A stretch of 64,000 bases of DNA from an uncultured Bacilli bacterium. GTDB taxonomy: Bacteria; Bacillota_I; Bacilli_A; RF39; UBA660. The stretch lies in NCBI GenBank assembly GCA_934101115.1, contig CAKOPW010000006.1:1-64000 (forward strand). Direction: 5' to 3'. The notes under the pieces were generated by a model, which saw only the letters and a list, made by a program, of their open reading frames with translations, was not told where the DNA came from and searched no databases. Made by a program: the position numbers and the translations under genes. Below, one piece after another: positions 9,020 through 17,607 of this stretch. Positions within the stretch are counted from its first letter, which is position 1. Each line of letters starts with the position of its first letter.

Positions 9020-11035
9020 CTATTGAATTTCAACATAATTTCCAATGTTATATTTTTCTCCATCTATCTCGGCAAATATGTAATACCTACCGCTTTTTAG
9101 ATTTGATAGATCTATAAAATCTTTCATATCTTGTCCACTTTCTTTTAAAACATATTTATATGCTTTTCCTCTAGGAGAAATGAATGTAACATTTACAGAA
9201 GTATCCTTTGGATAATATCCTACAAAACTGAATTTATTATTGTGAATTTCAAAAATAATTTCTTGAGAAGTACTATTTTTAAACTCCAATGCATCATTTT
9301 CACTCAATTCTTCATATTCATCAGGCTCATATGGAGCCAAATGCTTTCCTAATTCTGTTTTATAATTACTTACAATAGTTACAGTTTTAGGTTTTACGGA
9401 AACACTTTCTAAATTGTAAATATTAGCTTTTACAACCTCAAATTTTGATTCTGGAGATTTCAATTTATTAACTATATTGTTATTTTCATCAAAATCAATA
9501 ATATAAGCATCATATTTATCATTGCTAAATTGTGTACATGAAGGGTCATCATAATTAACCTCATCTGTAAAATGCCATCCTGAATTAAATATACGATGTC
9601 CGTTTGTACTATAGGTAAAACTTGATAGTGCGTAAGAGAAATATTCTTGACCACCAAATTTCCAATCAACTTTTGCCGTTTTATTATCTAAATCCAAACT
9701 ATAAACAACTGCGTAAGACGCATTATTTTTTAAACTTTTACATGTCACAGTTTCTTCTTTATATGAATTATAGCCATTGTTAAATATTGATAATTTTCCG
9801 TCAGTTGTAATATTTACTGAGTGTTGACCTTGCGGATAAATAAAGTCATCTCCAACACCTTTTATTAAATAATCTTTAAATTTACTTGACCAATATTTTT
9901 CCTCTCCAAGAATCCATTTGATATCTCCTGTTTGATAATCAATGGCAACAACTGAATTTTGATTTCTTACGGATAAAATAAGTGAATCAGTATTCTTGTC
10001 GTAAAAAACGCTGTTAATCCATCCCCAAGTTATTTCACCAGGTTCAAGTAAATCAGGATCAACTTTTAAAGCTATATCTTTAAGACTCCAGTCTTTAACT
10101 ACTTTTCCAGTGTTTCTATCGACTTCGACAATATAATCAGCTAATGTACCTCCACCTCTTTTGGAAGTTAAAATTATTAAGTTACCATTTTCAAGCTCAT
10201 AGCCATCATGGTGATAACCGCCATCAATTTCATAGTTTTTATGAACATATCCTAACATATCCAACTCAACTACTCCACTTGTAGATGTTAAATCAGGTCC
10301 TTTATCAGCATTAGAAAGTAAAAGATGTCCGTTTTGTAGCATTGTCATCCCCTTAGTGTATCCAATATTTAACCACCAACGGATCTCACCATAATTATCT
10401 AAAGCTATGTTTCCAGTTCCTAATGATGATGTTCCAAAATAGAATTCACCATTTGAATTTTCAATTTTGTTTTCAAGAACTTCAGCATTTTCTGTTGGAG
10501 CAAAATCATCTATTTTGATATCCAATTCTTTTTTTGAACCACTTTCAGTAGTTATTATAACTTTATTTGTATATTTTCCATATAAACCATAAATTGGTAA
10601 TATATGTTCTTTGCTGCTCTCAAAATTAACAGTTAAATCATCATTATGTTTTCCTTTAATTGTTACAGTTACTTTTTCCTTCTTAGTTGTATTAAATAGT
10701 ATTAAAGCCGTTTGTGGACTTATTAAAAATGGATTTACAACAACATAAGGATCATTTAATGTTGATTTTTTGCTTTTAAATTCTTTTAATAAATTTTGGT
10801 ATATTTCATATTGTCCAGTAAAAATATTTGTATTTTTTAACTCAGTACTTTCATTTTCAACCAAAAACGAAAAATTTTTATTTAAAGGTTCTTTATAATC
10901 TTTATTGGCATTTATTTTTCCGTTTTGTATTAACCATAATATACTACATGTAACTATAACAATAATTGCTAGTGAACTAGCAATTATTATGTATAATTTT
11001 TGTTTTTTATTTACCCTATTTTTTTCTTTTTTCAT
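9020..11035 (-). CDS. Membrane-tethered arylsulfate sulfotransferase (AssT family)
   Basis: AssT enzymes move sulfate from an aryl sulfate donor to a phenolic acceptor through a sulfo-histidine intermediate. One N-terminal transmembrane helix (about 19-38) tethers the protein with its body outside. A beta-rich N-terminal domain precedes a propeller. Expected active-site segments appear in order: YHHDGYELENGN, WINSVFYD, LILSVRNQNSV (Arg) and YPQGQHSVNI (the His that would be sulfated in the family). I start at ATG 11035 with GGGTGA upstream; the in-frame GTG at 11044 is possible. It directly follows the pilin-like gene. Assignment is by motif memory, so substrate and activity are inferred. Confidence 0.8.
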   Translation of the reverse strand: MKKEKNRVNKKQKLYIIIASSLAIIVIVTCSILWLIQNGKINANKDYKEPLNKNFSFLVENESTELKNTNIFTGQYEIYQNLLKEFKSKKSTLNDPYVVVNPFLISPQTALILFNTTKKEKVTVTIKGKHNDDLTVNFESSKEHILPIYGLYGKYTNKVIITTESGSKKELDIKIDDFAPTENAEVLENKIENSNGEFYFGTSSLGTGNIALDNYGEIRWWLNIGYTKGMTMLQNGHLLLSNADKGPDLTSTSGVVELDMLGYVHKNYEIDGGYHHDGYELENGNLIILTSKRGGGTLADYIVEVDRNTGKVVKDWSLKDIALKVDPDLLEPGEITWGWINSVFYDKNTDSLILSVRNQNSVVAIDYQTGDIKWILGEEKYWSSKFKDYLIKGVGDDFIYPQGQHSVNITTDGKLSIFNNGYNSYKEETVTCKSLKNNASYAVVYSLDLDNKTAKVDWKFGGQEYFSYALSSFTYSTNGHRIFNSGWHFTDEVNYDDPSCTQFSNDKYDAYIIDFDENNNIVNKLKSPESKFEVVKANIYNLESVSVKPKTVTIVSNYKTELGKHLAPYEPDEYEELSENDALEFKNSTSQEIIFEIHNNKFSFVGYYPKDTSVNVTFISPRGKAYKYVLKESGQDMKDFIDLSNLKSGRYYIFAEIDGEKYNIGNYVEIQ

Positions 11036-11047
11036 TTTTATCACCCA

Positions 11048-13174
11048 TTATATTATTGTATATGGATTACTAGCTGTTCCATTTCCACCACAAGTGTATA
11101 TTGTTTTAAGTTTTACTGCTGGTTTTACTTGGTTACAAGCACCATAATAAGATTGAGTAGTATTTGAGCCTTTTTGTATATAATAATAAGAGTTGTTATA
11201 TGTAGTGGAATTTCCATGTGGATATGGATCTGAAACTTTTGATTCCATAACTTCAGTATATTTGGAAACTGTCCATAAGTTAGTGTTAGCATTTTCAAAA
11301 ATAGCATTTGTGTACTTCTTAAATTGATCTGCAGTAAATGTTCCGACTTTTACAGTTTGTCCTTCTAATGTGTATGACTCAAAATATTTGCTAGCAGATA
11401 TGTTAGATAACATATTGGTTGCTTCTTTTATAATTTCTGTTTGAGTTGCTGTTGTTTGATTATATGTTCCAGTAAAGTAGCCATCACAAGTTTGTACACC
11501 CCATGTTTCTAAAGTAGTAACTGAACCGTTTACACATTTATTAGTAACAGCATTTAAAGCCGAGAATAAATAACCTTGATTATCTCTTTCTAATATAACA
11601 AAGTTATGACCATTAATATTTACATAAAAATTCTTGTTACAATAGTAGCATGCTTCTCCGCCTTCTGCTTTACAACATGAATTACAGTCTGTACATGTAG
11701 AACCATTTGCTCCACCAGTTTTCATATTAGTTAAAACTAATAAATCTACTTGATTAGTTAAATAACCATCTAATTTTACCCATTCACCAACAAATCCATT
11801 ATTATTAATCGGTCTTACATAAACATAAGTATACTTTAGTTTTTCCTTACATTCGTTCGCTGGATATCTAACATCAATATTTTTAACTGTGTTGCCGTTT
11901 GCGACTTTATTGAATGTATATCTTGCATCATTACCAATTGAATTATTCATTTCTGTTCCTTCGTTTGCTAAACGATACTCAAATTTTGCTATACCAAATT
12001 TTGAATAAATAGACGTGTTATTAGTTCCTAATTTATCAGCAATTGTAAATGTTTTGTCTGTTGTCCAATTAGTTGAATCCCCACTTACATATTGCTTTGG
12101 AAGTACTAATTTTTGACGCATATTATATTTTCCTTCAGCATCATAACTATAGTTTTTGTCATAATGACCTTTTACTAATGTTTTTAAAGTATATAAAATA
12201 TTTCCTTCATAAGCATCATAAACTGTTGTAAAATCACTTATAAGATTATTGGCACTTCCAGCTACATAGAATTCTTGTCCAAGCGGATCAATTGATTGAA
12301 CTTTTATACTATAAGCAGTTGAATCCTCATCAGCGCCTTCAATATATGGTTTATATGTTAAATACTTCCATCTATTTTCAGAAGCAACATATTCAGGTGT
12401 TGCCCACATTTTTCCATTTTTTAAATCATCAAAATCATAATTAGTTTCAACACCATCATAATAAGTTTTAAATCCTGGAGTAACTTTAGAATTAACCCTT
12501 AAGGTTCTAGTAAAGCTTTTCTTTATTCCACTTTTTGTTAACCATGTATAAGTTACATCATAATTTCCTGATTCCGTTGTTTGATATCTATTGTCATTTG
12601 TTTTTTGAAATTCATTTGGCATCGAACAAGCTAAATGATAATCATTTTTTAATGTGTTAACATCAGTAATAAGGTTTCCCTCTTCATCTGAAAGAGCTAG
12701 ACGATATGAACCTAAACCTTGCATACAATCATATGGTTCTCCCCAAACGACATAGTCATCTATAGCAACCATAAATACTTCAGTTTTAGTATCCTTTGAT
12801 TTATCAATTGGATACTCAAATGTTAAAGCCTCCGTTGTAGTATCCAAACTTGCTTTAACAATTTCATCTCTTTTCACTTTTTCATCAGTGTAAGGATTTT
12901 TTAATTTTTCATCGACTAAACCTGAATCAATTAAATTACCAACAGTTATGTATAAAAAAGCCTTATTAACATATAAATCTTGAAACGCTTCAGGATTCAT
13001 ATCAGCATAAACTGAAGCTGATGATTTAATCGATGCTACAAATCTTTCATATTCTGTTTTCTTTGAATTTTTAGAAACATTAGTTACATTGAATATTATT
13101 ACAGTTGTTACAACACCAAGTAATACAATTGTTACTAATAATTCCACTAGTGTAAACCCACTTTTTTTCTTCAT
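11048..13174 (-). CDS. Very large prepilin-type surface protein
   Basis: The N-terminus MKKKSGFTLVELLVTIVLLG is a classical type IV prepilin signal: basic leader, cleavage after Gly, Glu at mature position 5, long hydrophobic helix. Ordinary pseudopilins are 100-200 aa; this is 708 aa. Beyond the helix it is Ser/Thr/Tyr/Asn-rich and probably beta-structured, with a Cys cluster (CTDCNSCCKAEGGEACYYC, mid C-terminal) that could bind metal or form disulfides. It ends in a ...NGTASNPYTII motif common at the end of large surface proteins. The start is ATG 13174 behind AGGAG. No prepilin peptidase or assembly ATPase is in the window. It leads an operon with the sulfotransferase. Confidence 0.8.
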   Translation of the reverse strand: MKKKSGFTLVELLVTIVLLGVVTTVIIFNVTNVSKNSKKTEYERFVASIKSSASVYADMNPEAFQDLYVNKAFLYITVGNLIDSGLVDEKLKNPYTDEKVKRDEIVKASLDTTTEALTFEYPIDKSKDTKTEVFMVAIDDYVVWGEPYDCMQGLGSYRLALSDEEGNLITDVNTLKNDYHLACSMPNEFQKTNDNRYQTTESGNYDVTYTWLTKSGIKKSFTRTLRVNSKVTPGFKTYYDGVETNYDFDDLKNGKMWATPEYVASENRWKYLTYKPYIEGADEDSTAYSIKVQSIDPLGQEFYVAGSANNLISDFTTVYDAYEGNILYTLKTLVKGHYDKNYSYDAEGKYNMRQKLVLPKQYVSGDSTNWTTDKTFTIADKLGTNNTSIYSKFGIAKFEYRLANEGTEMNNSIGNDARYTFNKVANGNTVKNIDVRYPANECKEKLKYTYVYVRPINNNGFVGEWVKLDGYLTNQVDLLVLTNMKTGGANGSTCTDCNSCCKAEGGEACYYCNKNFYVNINGHNFVILERDNQGYLFSALNAVTNKCVNGSVTTLETWGVQTCDGYFTGTYNQTTATQTEIIKEATNMLSNISASKYFESYTLEGQTVKVGTFTADQFKKYTNAIFENANTNLWTVSKYTEVMESKVSDPYPHGNSTTYNNSYYYIQKGSNTTQSYYGACNQVKPAVKLKTIYTCGGNGTASNPYTII

Positions 13175-13230
13175 ATACAACTCTCCTATCATAAATAAAT
13201 ATTATCATAAATTGCTATTCAAGTAAATTA

Positions 13231-15111
13231 TTATTTTTCATGATTTTGAGATTTTATGCTATATTTTTTTCTTTTTGAATATCGTTTTTGTATGTATGTT
13301 TGTTCTTTTAAATAAGATAAAATATTTTTTTCTTTTTCTCTTATTTCATCAATACCACAATTGTAGTAAGCACATAATTCTTCTTCTTCATAACATTCTT
13401 GGTATCTAAGAGTTATAAACTCCAAATATTCATTTGGAAGGGATAGAAGAATTTTTTTCATTTCTTCTGAATATTCATTTTGTTCTATAGTTTTAGGTTT
13501 ATAAACATCTAACAAAGTTTGACTATCGCTATCATAAATTGTTTCATCTAAGGATATTACTTTTTTATAATTTTTTCGATAATAAATTTTTAAGCTCCAT
13601 TTCATAGTTAAATCCATACACTTTATCATTTGTCCAGGCACGTTAATATTACATTTTTCAAGAAAATTCATTAAAATAATTTTTTGTTCACTTACTAAAT
13701 CTTCATATTGATAACGGTTAATCCTACTTATCATTAAAGAATCAATATTACTATTAAAGTATCTTACTTCATTTGCTAATATTATGCTTCTAGTGTCCAA
13801 CAATCCACATTTATATAAGGCAAACATTACAAATAAATTAAATTGAAATTCATTTCTATTAATCGAATCAATAAAATTTATTATATCTATAACTTTTTGA
13901 TGAGAAATCTCTTTTAAGCCATTATCTTCTCGATCAAAAAAGTACCAAATCATATTTATCGCTGTTTTTAAAGAATATCCCATATTTACAAGTTTTTCCA
14001 CATTGGTTAAATTTATTTTAAGAGTATCACATATTTTTGCTACTTCCTCATATTCCATTTGTCTATATTTAAGTTCAGAGAATATTTGATTTACCTCTTT
14101 TAAATACTTTTTCCATTCATATTCTTTTACGGTTTCTTCAATTATTTCATCTAAAGTTTTAGTATCTCCATATTTATCTTTTTTTCTTTTTATAGTATCT
14201 CTTATATAGGAAACATTTAAATCATTATTCCTGCAATAAGTAACTAAAGGCTTACCTTTATAATAATAGATAATTCCAAATCGTTTAATTGATGTCACAG
14301 CCTCTTCTATTGCTTCTTCTATTGATATGCTACTATCGCTTTTTATTTTTTCCTGTACATAGTTATATACAGAATTATATGAGCAATTATTATATTTACA
14401 ATATTCAAATAAACTAACTCCTTTATAAAAATATAAAGTTTCACTTTTTTTGTATTTTTTTAAAATTAATTGAAGCATTTCTTCATCGCTTAAATTTTTA
14501 TATTTATCATTTTTTCGATATGCAGAAAGTTTAGTTATTATTGTTGTATAATTTATCCCGTTTTTCTCACAATACTCTTTTAATGGTTTTCCATCAATAA
14601 AAAATCTTTTTGGTTTTTTATGTTCTTTTTCTATATATTCTTTAATTATATCTTTTTCTTTTCTATCAGGGTATTTTCTTTTAGTTCTTTTAATACTATT
14701 TAAAACAGATGGATATTTAATATTTGGATGAAGTTTGCAATACTCAACTAATGAAATGTTCTCATAATAATATATAGTTTGAGATATTTGATAATCTTCA
14801 AGGGCAACTCTTACTAATTCATTATTATTTAATTTAGGATTATGTTCTTTTAATGTTCTTATTTTTGACATAACTTGTGAATAGTCAATATTGTTACTAC
14901 GGCAATAATCAGCAAGTAGAATTCCTCTATAAAAATATTTTACACTTTTCCCAACTCCACTCATAACTAAATCAACTGCTTCTTGATCAGTTAATTCCGG
15001 ATTTTTCTTTTGCTTTTTATTTATATTAGATGTAATTGTATTAACATTTATTTTATGTTTTCTACAATACTCTGCCAGCGGTTCACCCTTATAATAATAA
15101 CGATATTTCAT
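13231..15111 (-). CDS. Six-repeat HTH-like protein with sigma-region-4-like C-terminus
   Basis: Six repeats of about 55 residues start near 4, 58, 113, 168, 225 and 280. Each has the pattern aromatic-Tyr-x-Gly-x-x-Leu-x-x-Tyr-Cys, then a short helix (NINYxxV) and a basic, acidic-ended helix pair, for example YYYKGEPLAEYC and YYYKGKPLVTYC. The layout resembles small helix-turn-helix units. Residues 350-480 are helical and unrecognised. Residues 480-605 look like a sigma-70 family tail: VISLDETIYDSDSQTLLDVY, then ILLSLPNEYLEFITLRYQ and a final HTH-like helix pair. There is no signal peptide. It may be a transcription regulator of the adjacent surface cluster, but this is inference. Confidence 0.6.
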   Translation of the reverse strand: MKYRYYYKGEPLAEYCRKHKINVNTITSNINKKQKKNPELTDQEAVDLVMSGVGKSVKYFYRGILLADYCRSNNIDYSQVMSKIRTLKEHNPKLNNNELVRVALEDYQISQTIYYYENISLVEYCKLHPNIKYPSVLNSIKRTKRKYPDRKEKDIIKEYIEKEHKKPKRFFIDGKPLKEYCEKNGINYTTIITKLSAYRKNDKYKNLSDEEMLQLILKKYKKSETLYFYKGVSLFEYCKYNNCSYNSVYNYVQEKIKSDSSISIEEAIEEAVTSIKRFGIIYYYKGKPLVTYCRNNDLNVSYIRDTIKRKKDKYGDTKTLDEIIEETVKEYEWKKYLKEVNQIFSELKYRQMEYEEVAKICDTLKINLTNVEKLVNMGYSLKTAINMIWYFFDREDNGLKEISHQKVIDIINFIDSINRNEFQFNLFVMFALYKCGLLDTRSIILANEVRYFNSNIDSLMISRINRYQYEDLVSEQKIILMNFLEKCNINVPGQMIKCMDLTMKWSLKIYYRKNYKKVISLDETIYDSDSQTLLDVYKPKTIEQNEYSEEMKKILLSLPNEYLEFITLRYQECYEEEELCAYYNCGIDEIREKEKNILSYLKEQTYIQKRYSKRKKYSIKSQNHEK

Positions 15112-15176
15112 GTTTTTTCCTCTTTTTAATAATTAGTATAACAATATAAAGAATAAGAATAAAGAAAAAAATTGCT

Positions 15177-15797
15177 TTATTTTGAAAAGCAACTTAGTTT
15201 TTTATCATCATATCCAAAACATATTTCATGATCTTTAGTTGCGGGATATTGATAAATTATTTTAATATTTGCAGACTCACCATTTTTTATTAAATGATTG
15301 TCGTATATCATTTTTACTTCAGGAATATAGTTATGACCATTATAAGTTAAAAGATTATATCCAATGTCATTATAAATAGCAGTTCGAATTACTGGGTTAA
15401 TTGGCTCATCTAAATAGTTTAAATCATTAAACTTTATTTTGTATTCAAATCCATACCAAGAAAATCCTTCTTTTAAATCTGTGTCAATATTTTCTTTTAT
15501 TTCTTCATCTGATAAATAACGTATTCCGGTTATATCAACATCAGTATATTTATTATTCTTTTCATCATAAAAAGTTGCGATAACAGTTTCTCCTACATGT
15601 GCTGAATTGTAAAAAGATTTATATAGTCCAACATTTTTACTAACTTCTCTAGTTATAGATTTAGTTGTAGTTGTAATATCGCTACTCTTATTTTTATTTT
15701 TAGTTATTAGTTGTAAACACAATATAAAGAAAATGATAGTTCCAACTATAATAACAGTAATAAAAAACAAATTAGCATAGTTTATTTTTTTATTCAT
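15177..15797 (-). CDS. Membrane-anchored secreted protein, unknown
   Basis: An N-terminal helix (about 8-30, LFFITVIIVGTIIFFILCLQ) anchors a roughly 170-residue extracellular domain. The domain is rich in beta-prone segments (HVGETVIATFYDE, WYGFEYKIKF, ANIKIIYQYP). It ends with two Cys (EICFGYDDKKLSCF) that may pair. It resembles small extracellular immunoglobulin-like domains of Firmicutes in size, but I recognise no family. It is 65 bp upstream of the six-repeat protein on the same strand, so co-transcription is plausible. The start ATG 15797 follows GGGTGAT. Confidence 0.7.
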   Translation of the reverse strand: MNKKINYANLFFITVIIVGTIIFFILCLQLITKNKNKSSDITTTTKSITREVSKNVGLYKSFYNSAHVGETVIATFYDEKNNKYTDVDITGIRYLSDEEIKENIDTDLKEGFSWYGFEYKIKFNDLNYLDEPINPVIRTAIYNDIGYNLLTYNGHNYIPEVKMIYDNHLIKNGESANIKIIYQYPATKDHEICFGYDDKKLSCFSK

Positions 15798-15917
15798 CTT
15801 ATCACCCGATTTTATTCTATATCATCATAATAATTTTAGCATATTTTTTATATTTTAATCATAAATATTTAAAAAATTGACATTTATTAAAAAAACACTA
15901 GATTTTTTCAAATTTTA

Positions 15918-15926
15918 TGTTATAAT
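15918..15926 (+). promoter_or_regulatory. Extended -10 promoter of the tRNA-Lys/Ile/Glu operon
   Basis: TGTTATAAT contains the extended -10 TG-N-TATAAT and lies 18 bases before tRNA-Lys. A perfect TTGACA at 15877-15882 is too far away (38 bp) to serve as its -35 box. Confidence 0.7.
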
Positions 15927-15944
15927 GAATGAGTACTTACTGAT

Positions 15945-16020
15945 GTCTCCTTAGCTCAGTTGGTAGAGCAACTGACTCTTAATCAGTGGGTCTAGAGTTC
16001 GAATCTCTAAGGGGACACCA
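15945..16020 (+). tRNA. tRNA-Lys (CTT)
   Basis: The acceptor GTCTCCT pairs with AGGGGAC, with discriminator A and encoded CCA. The anticodon stem ACTGA/TCAGT holds the loop CTCTTAA (anticodon CTT). The T-loop TTCGAAT is intact. Confidence 0.97.
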
Positions 16021-16030
16021 TTTACAAAAT

Positions 16031-16107
<77 letters not shown>

Positions 16108-16115
16108 TTTTGTAA

Positions 16116-16192
16116 GGCCCGTTGGTGAAGTGGTTTAACACACATGCCTTTCACGCATGCATTCATGGGTTCAAATCCCGTACGGGTCACCA
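16116..16192 (+). tRNA. tRNA-Glu (TTC)
   Basis: The acceptor GGCCCGT pairs with ACGGGTC, and CCA is encoded. The anticodon loop CTTTCAC gives anticodon TTC. It is the last gene of the three-tRNA operon. Confidence 0.96.
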
Positions 16193-16205
16193 ATGTAAAA
16201 ATAAG

Positions 16206-16230
16206 ACAGCTTATAGAAAGCTGTTTTTTT
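16206..16230 (+). terminator. Intrinsic terminator of the tRNA operon
   Basis: The stem ACAGCTT/AAGCTGT with a five-base loop is followed by seven T. Confidence 0.85.
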
Positions 16231-16280
16231 ATGCGTGAAAACAAAAAACAACGTAAATTAACTTACGTCATTTAAATAAA

Positions 16281-17492
16281 TTATGCAATTCGGAACGCTG
16301 GAGAAATACCATAATAGTTGTCCGCACTATAGACCCACCAGTCGCCATCGTTGTTAACGATAAGGAAACGACTTGAAATGTCAGAATCAGCCGAACGTAG
16401 CCACCAATCATAATCACTTCCATTATATTGTTTTATTGCTTCGTCATAATTATCTGTTGTTACTCCTTGATTTTTATAATAATCTAATTGTTTTGTGTTA
16501 CTATATGATGTATCACGATCACTTATTGGATTATCTTCTCCATCCTCCCATACTTCATGTCCACTTAACAAATATAACTTGTCTTGAGTTTCAAAGTTTG
16601 TTTCACTCGATGTTTCTCCATGTCCTGATATTACTTTTGTTGAAGATATTACATTTTGTAATTCGCTTGGGAGTGCATTATATATTGTTTCATTTACATA
16701 CGTACGTAACTCTGAATCTTTCCATCCGCCTACATTCGTATCTGTGCCATTAAATTTTTGGTTTGCTATAATATCAGCAAACTCTACTACAAATCCACAT
16801 GCGGTTTCACTTGTTTCTCCATTTGTACATTCACTCATATTTGATATCCTTACTGTATGTGTTCCAAAACTACCTAAGTCAACAACTTTAGTATCTCCTA
16901 CATTATATTTACTTGTATTTCCTGTTTGTACTGCTTTTTGTATTGTTGTCCAAGAATCACTTGTAAATGATACTGGATCTGGAATGTTTCCTTCTCCTAT
17001 TTTATCTCTTTCTACTGCATTGAATTCTAACTTACATGTATATTCTTCTGTAACGTTCTCTGTTGCTACTTGATCTAGTGTTACTGTTAATGTTCCATTT
17101 AAGCTTTCTTTGGCTTTTACAACTGTTGCATCATTTTCAAGTTTATTTTTGATACTTGTATATTTTGCTGTTGTTTCTTCCTTTGGTACACATGTTACTT
17201 TTACTTCTGCATCGTAGTTACTTGAATTATTTGTTACTTCATAAGTTAAGATACTTGTTTGATTAAGTGTTTTTAATTCACTTGTTTCAAATGTTATGAT
17301 TTTCTTTGTATCATCTATTACAGAGTTGTATACATCTTTTCCATCTAAACTTGCAACTGTGAAGATTACTGAGAAGTCATCTCCATTTTCACTTACTTTT
17401 GCATTTCCATTTATTACTAATGTTGTTGAGATTGCTGCAAATCCAATTGACATTAGTAATATTGCTACTATAAGCATACTCTTCTTTTTCAT
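16281..17492 (-). CDS. Secreted surface protein, paralogue A (shared N-domain, WWLRSA C-domain)
   Basis: A signal peptide or anchor (MKKKSMLIVAILLMSIGFAA) precedes a beta-rich N-domain (about 25-165) almost identical to those of the proteins at 23631-24812 and 24833-26275. The C-domain (about 175-403) has NVGDTKVVDLGSFGTHTVRI, CxxxxxxxTACGFVVEFADI, then DWWLRSA and a final GISPAFRIA. That pattern fits the DUF6273-type domains common in gut Firmicutes surface proteins, probably C-lectin-like. The segment between WWLRSA and GISPAFRIA differs strongly from paralogue B while the flanks match. That stretch also uses more C-ending codons than the rest of the gene. It is monocistronic and preceded by a poly-G promoter region. 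Function unknown; adhesion is a guess. Confidence 0.75.
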   Translation of the reverse strand: MKKKSMLIVAILLMSIGFAAISTTLVINGNAKVSENGDDFSVIFTVASLDGKDVYNSVIDDTKKIITFETSELKTLNQTSILTYEVTNNSSNYDAEVKVTCVPKEETTAKYTSIKNKLENDATVVKAKESLNGTLTVTLDQVATENVTEEYTCKLEFNAVERDKIGEGNIPDPVSFTSDSWTTIQKAVQTGNTSKYNVGDTKVVDLGSFGTHTVRISNMSECTNGETSETACGFVVEFADIIANQKFNGTDTNVGGWKDSELRTYVNETIYNALPSELQNVISSTKVISGHGETSSETNFETQDKLYLLSGHEVWEDGEDNPISDRDTSYSNTKQLDYYKNQGVTTDNYDEAIKQYNGSDYDWWLRSADSDISSRFLIVNNDGDWWVYSADNYYGISPAFRIA

Positions 17493-17517
17493 ATATTTAC
17501 CTACTTTCTACTATTTC

Positions 17518-17545
17518 ATTTTATAATACCCCCCCCGATTTGCAA
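17518..17545 (-). promoter_or_regulatory. Poly-G promoter of paralogue A (candidate phase-variable)
   Basis: On the minus strand TTGCAA (17545-17540) is followed by ATC, eight G (17536-17529) and TATTATAAAAT (17528-17518). With TAAAAT as the -10 box the spacer is 16 bp and contains the whole G tract. A second reading uses TTGTTC further upstream with TATTAT at 17 bp, again with the tract inside the spacer. Gain or loss of a G would change promoter spacing. Confidence 0.6.
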
Positions 17546-17580
17546 GAACAACTTCCATATTTACAAAATTATTGACAGCA

Positions 17581-17607
17581 TAAAAAAAGATACACAATCG
17601 TGTATCT
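17581..17607 (-). terminator. Intrinsic terminator of ftsZ
   Basis: On the minus strand the stem AGATACAC/GTGTATCT with a GATT loop is followed by seven T. It overlaps the ftsZ stop. Confidence 0.88.

Noticed and set aside
15877..15882. TTGACA as the -35 box of the tRNA operon
   Set aside because: It is 38 bp from the TATAAT; the extended -10 explains the promoter better.
16281..17492. Diversity-generating retroelement target in the WWLRSA...GISPAFRIA domain
   Set aside because: The domain type and the divergent stretch recall such targets, but there is no reverse transcriptase or template repeat in the window, and A and B also differ at synonymous sites outside adenine positions.
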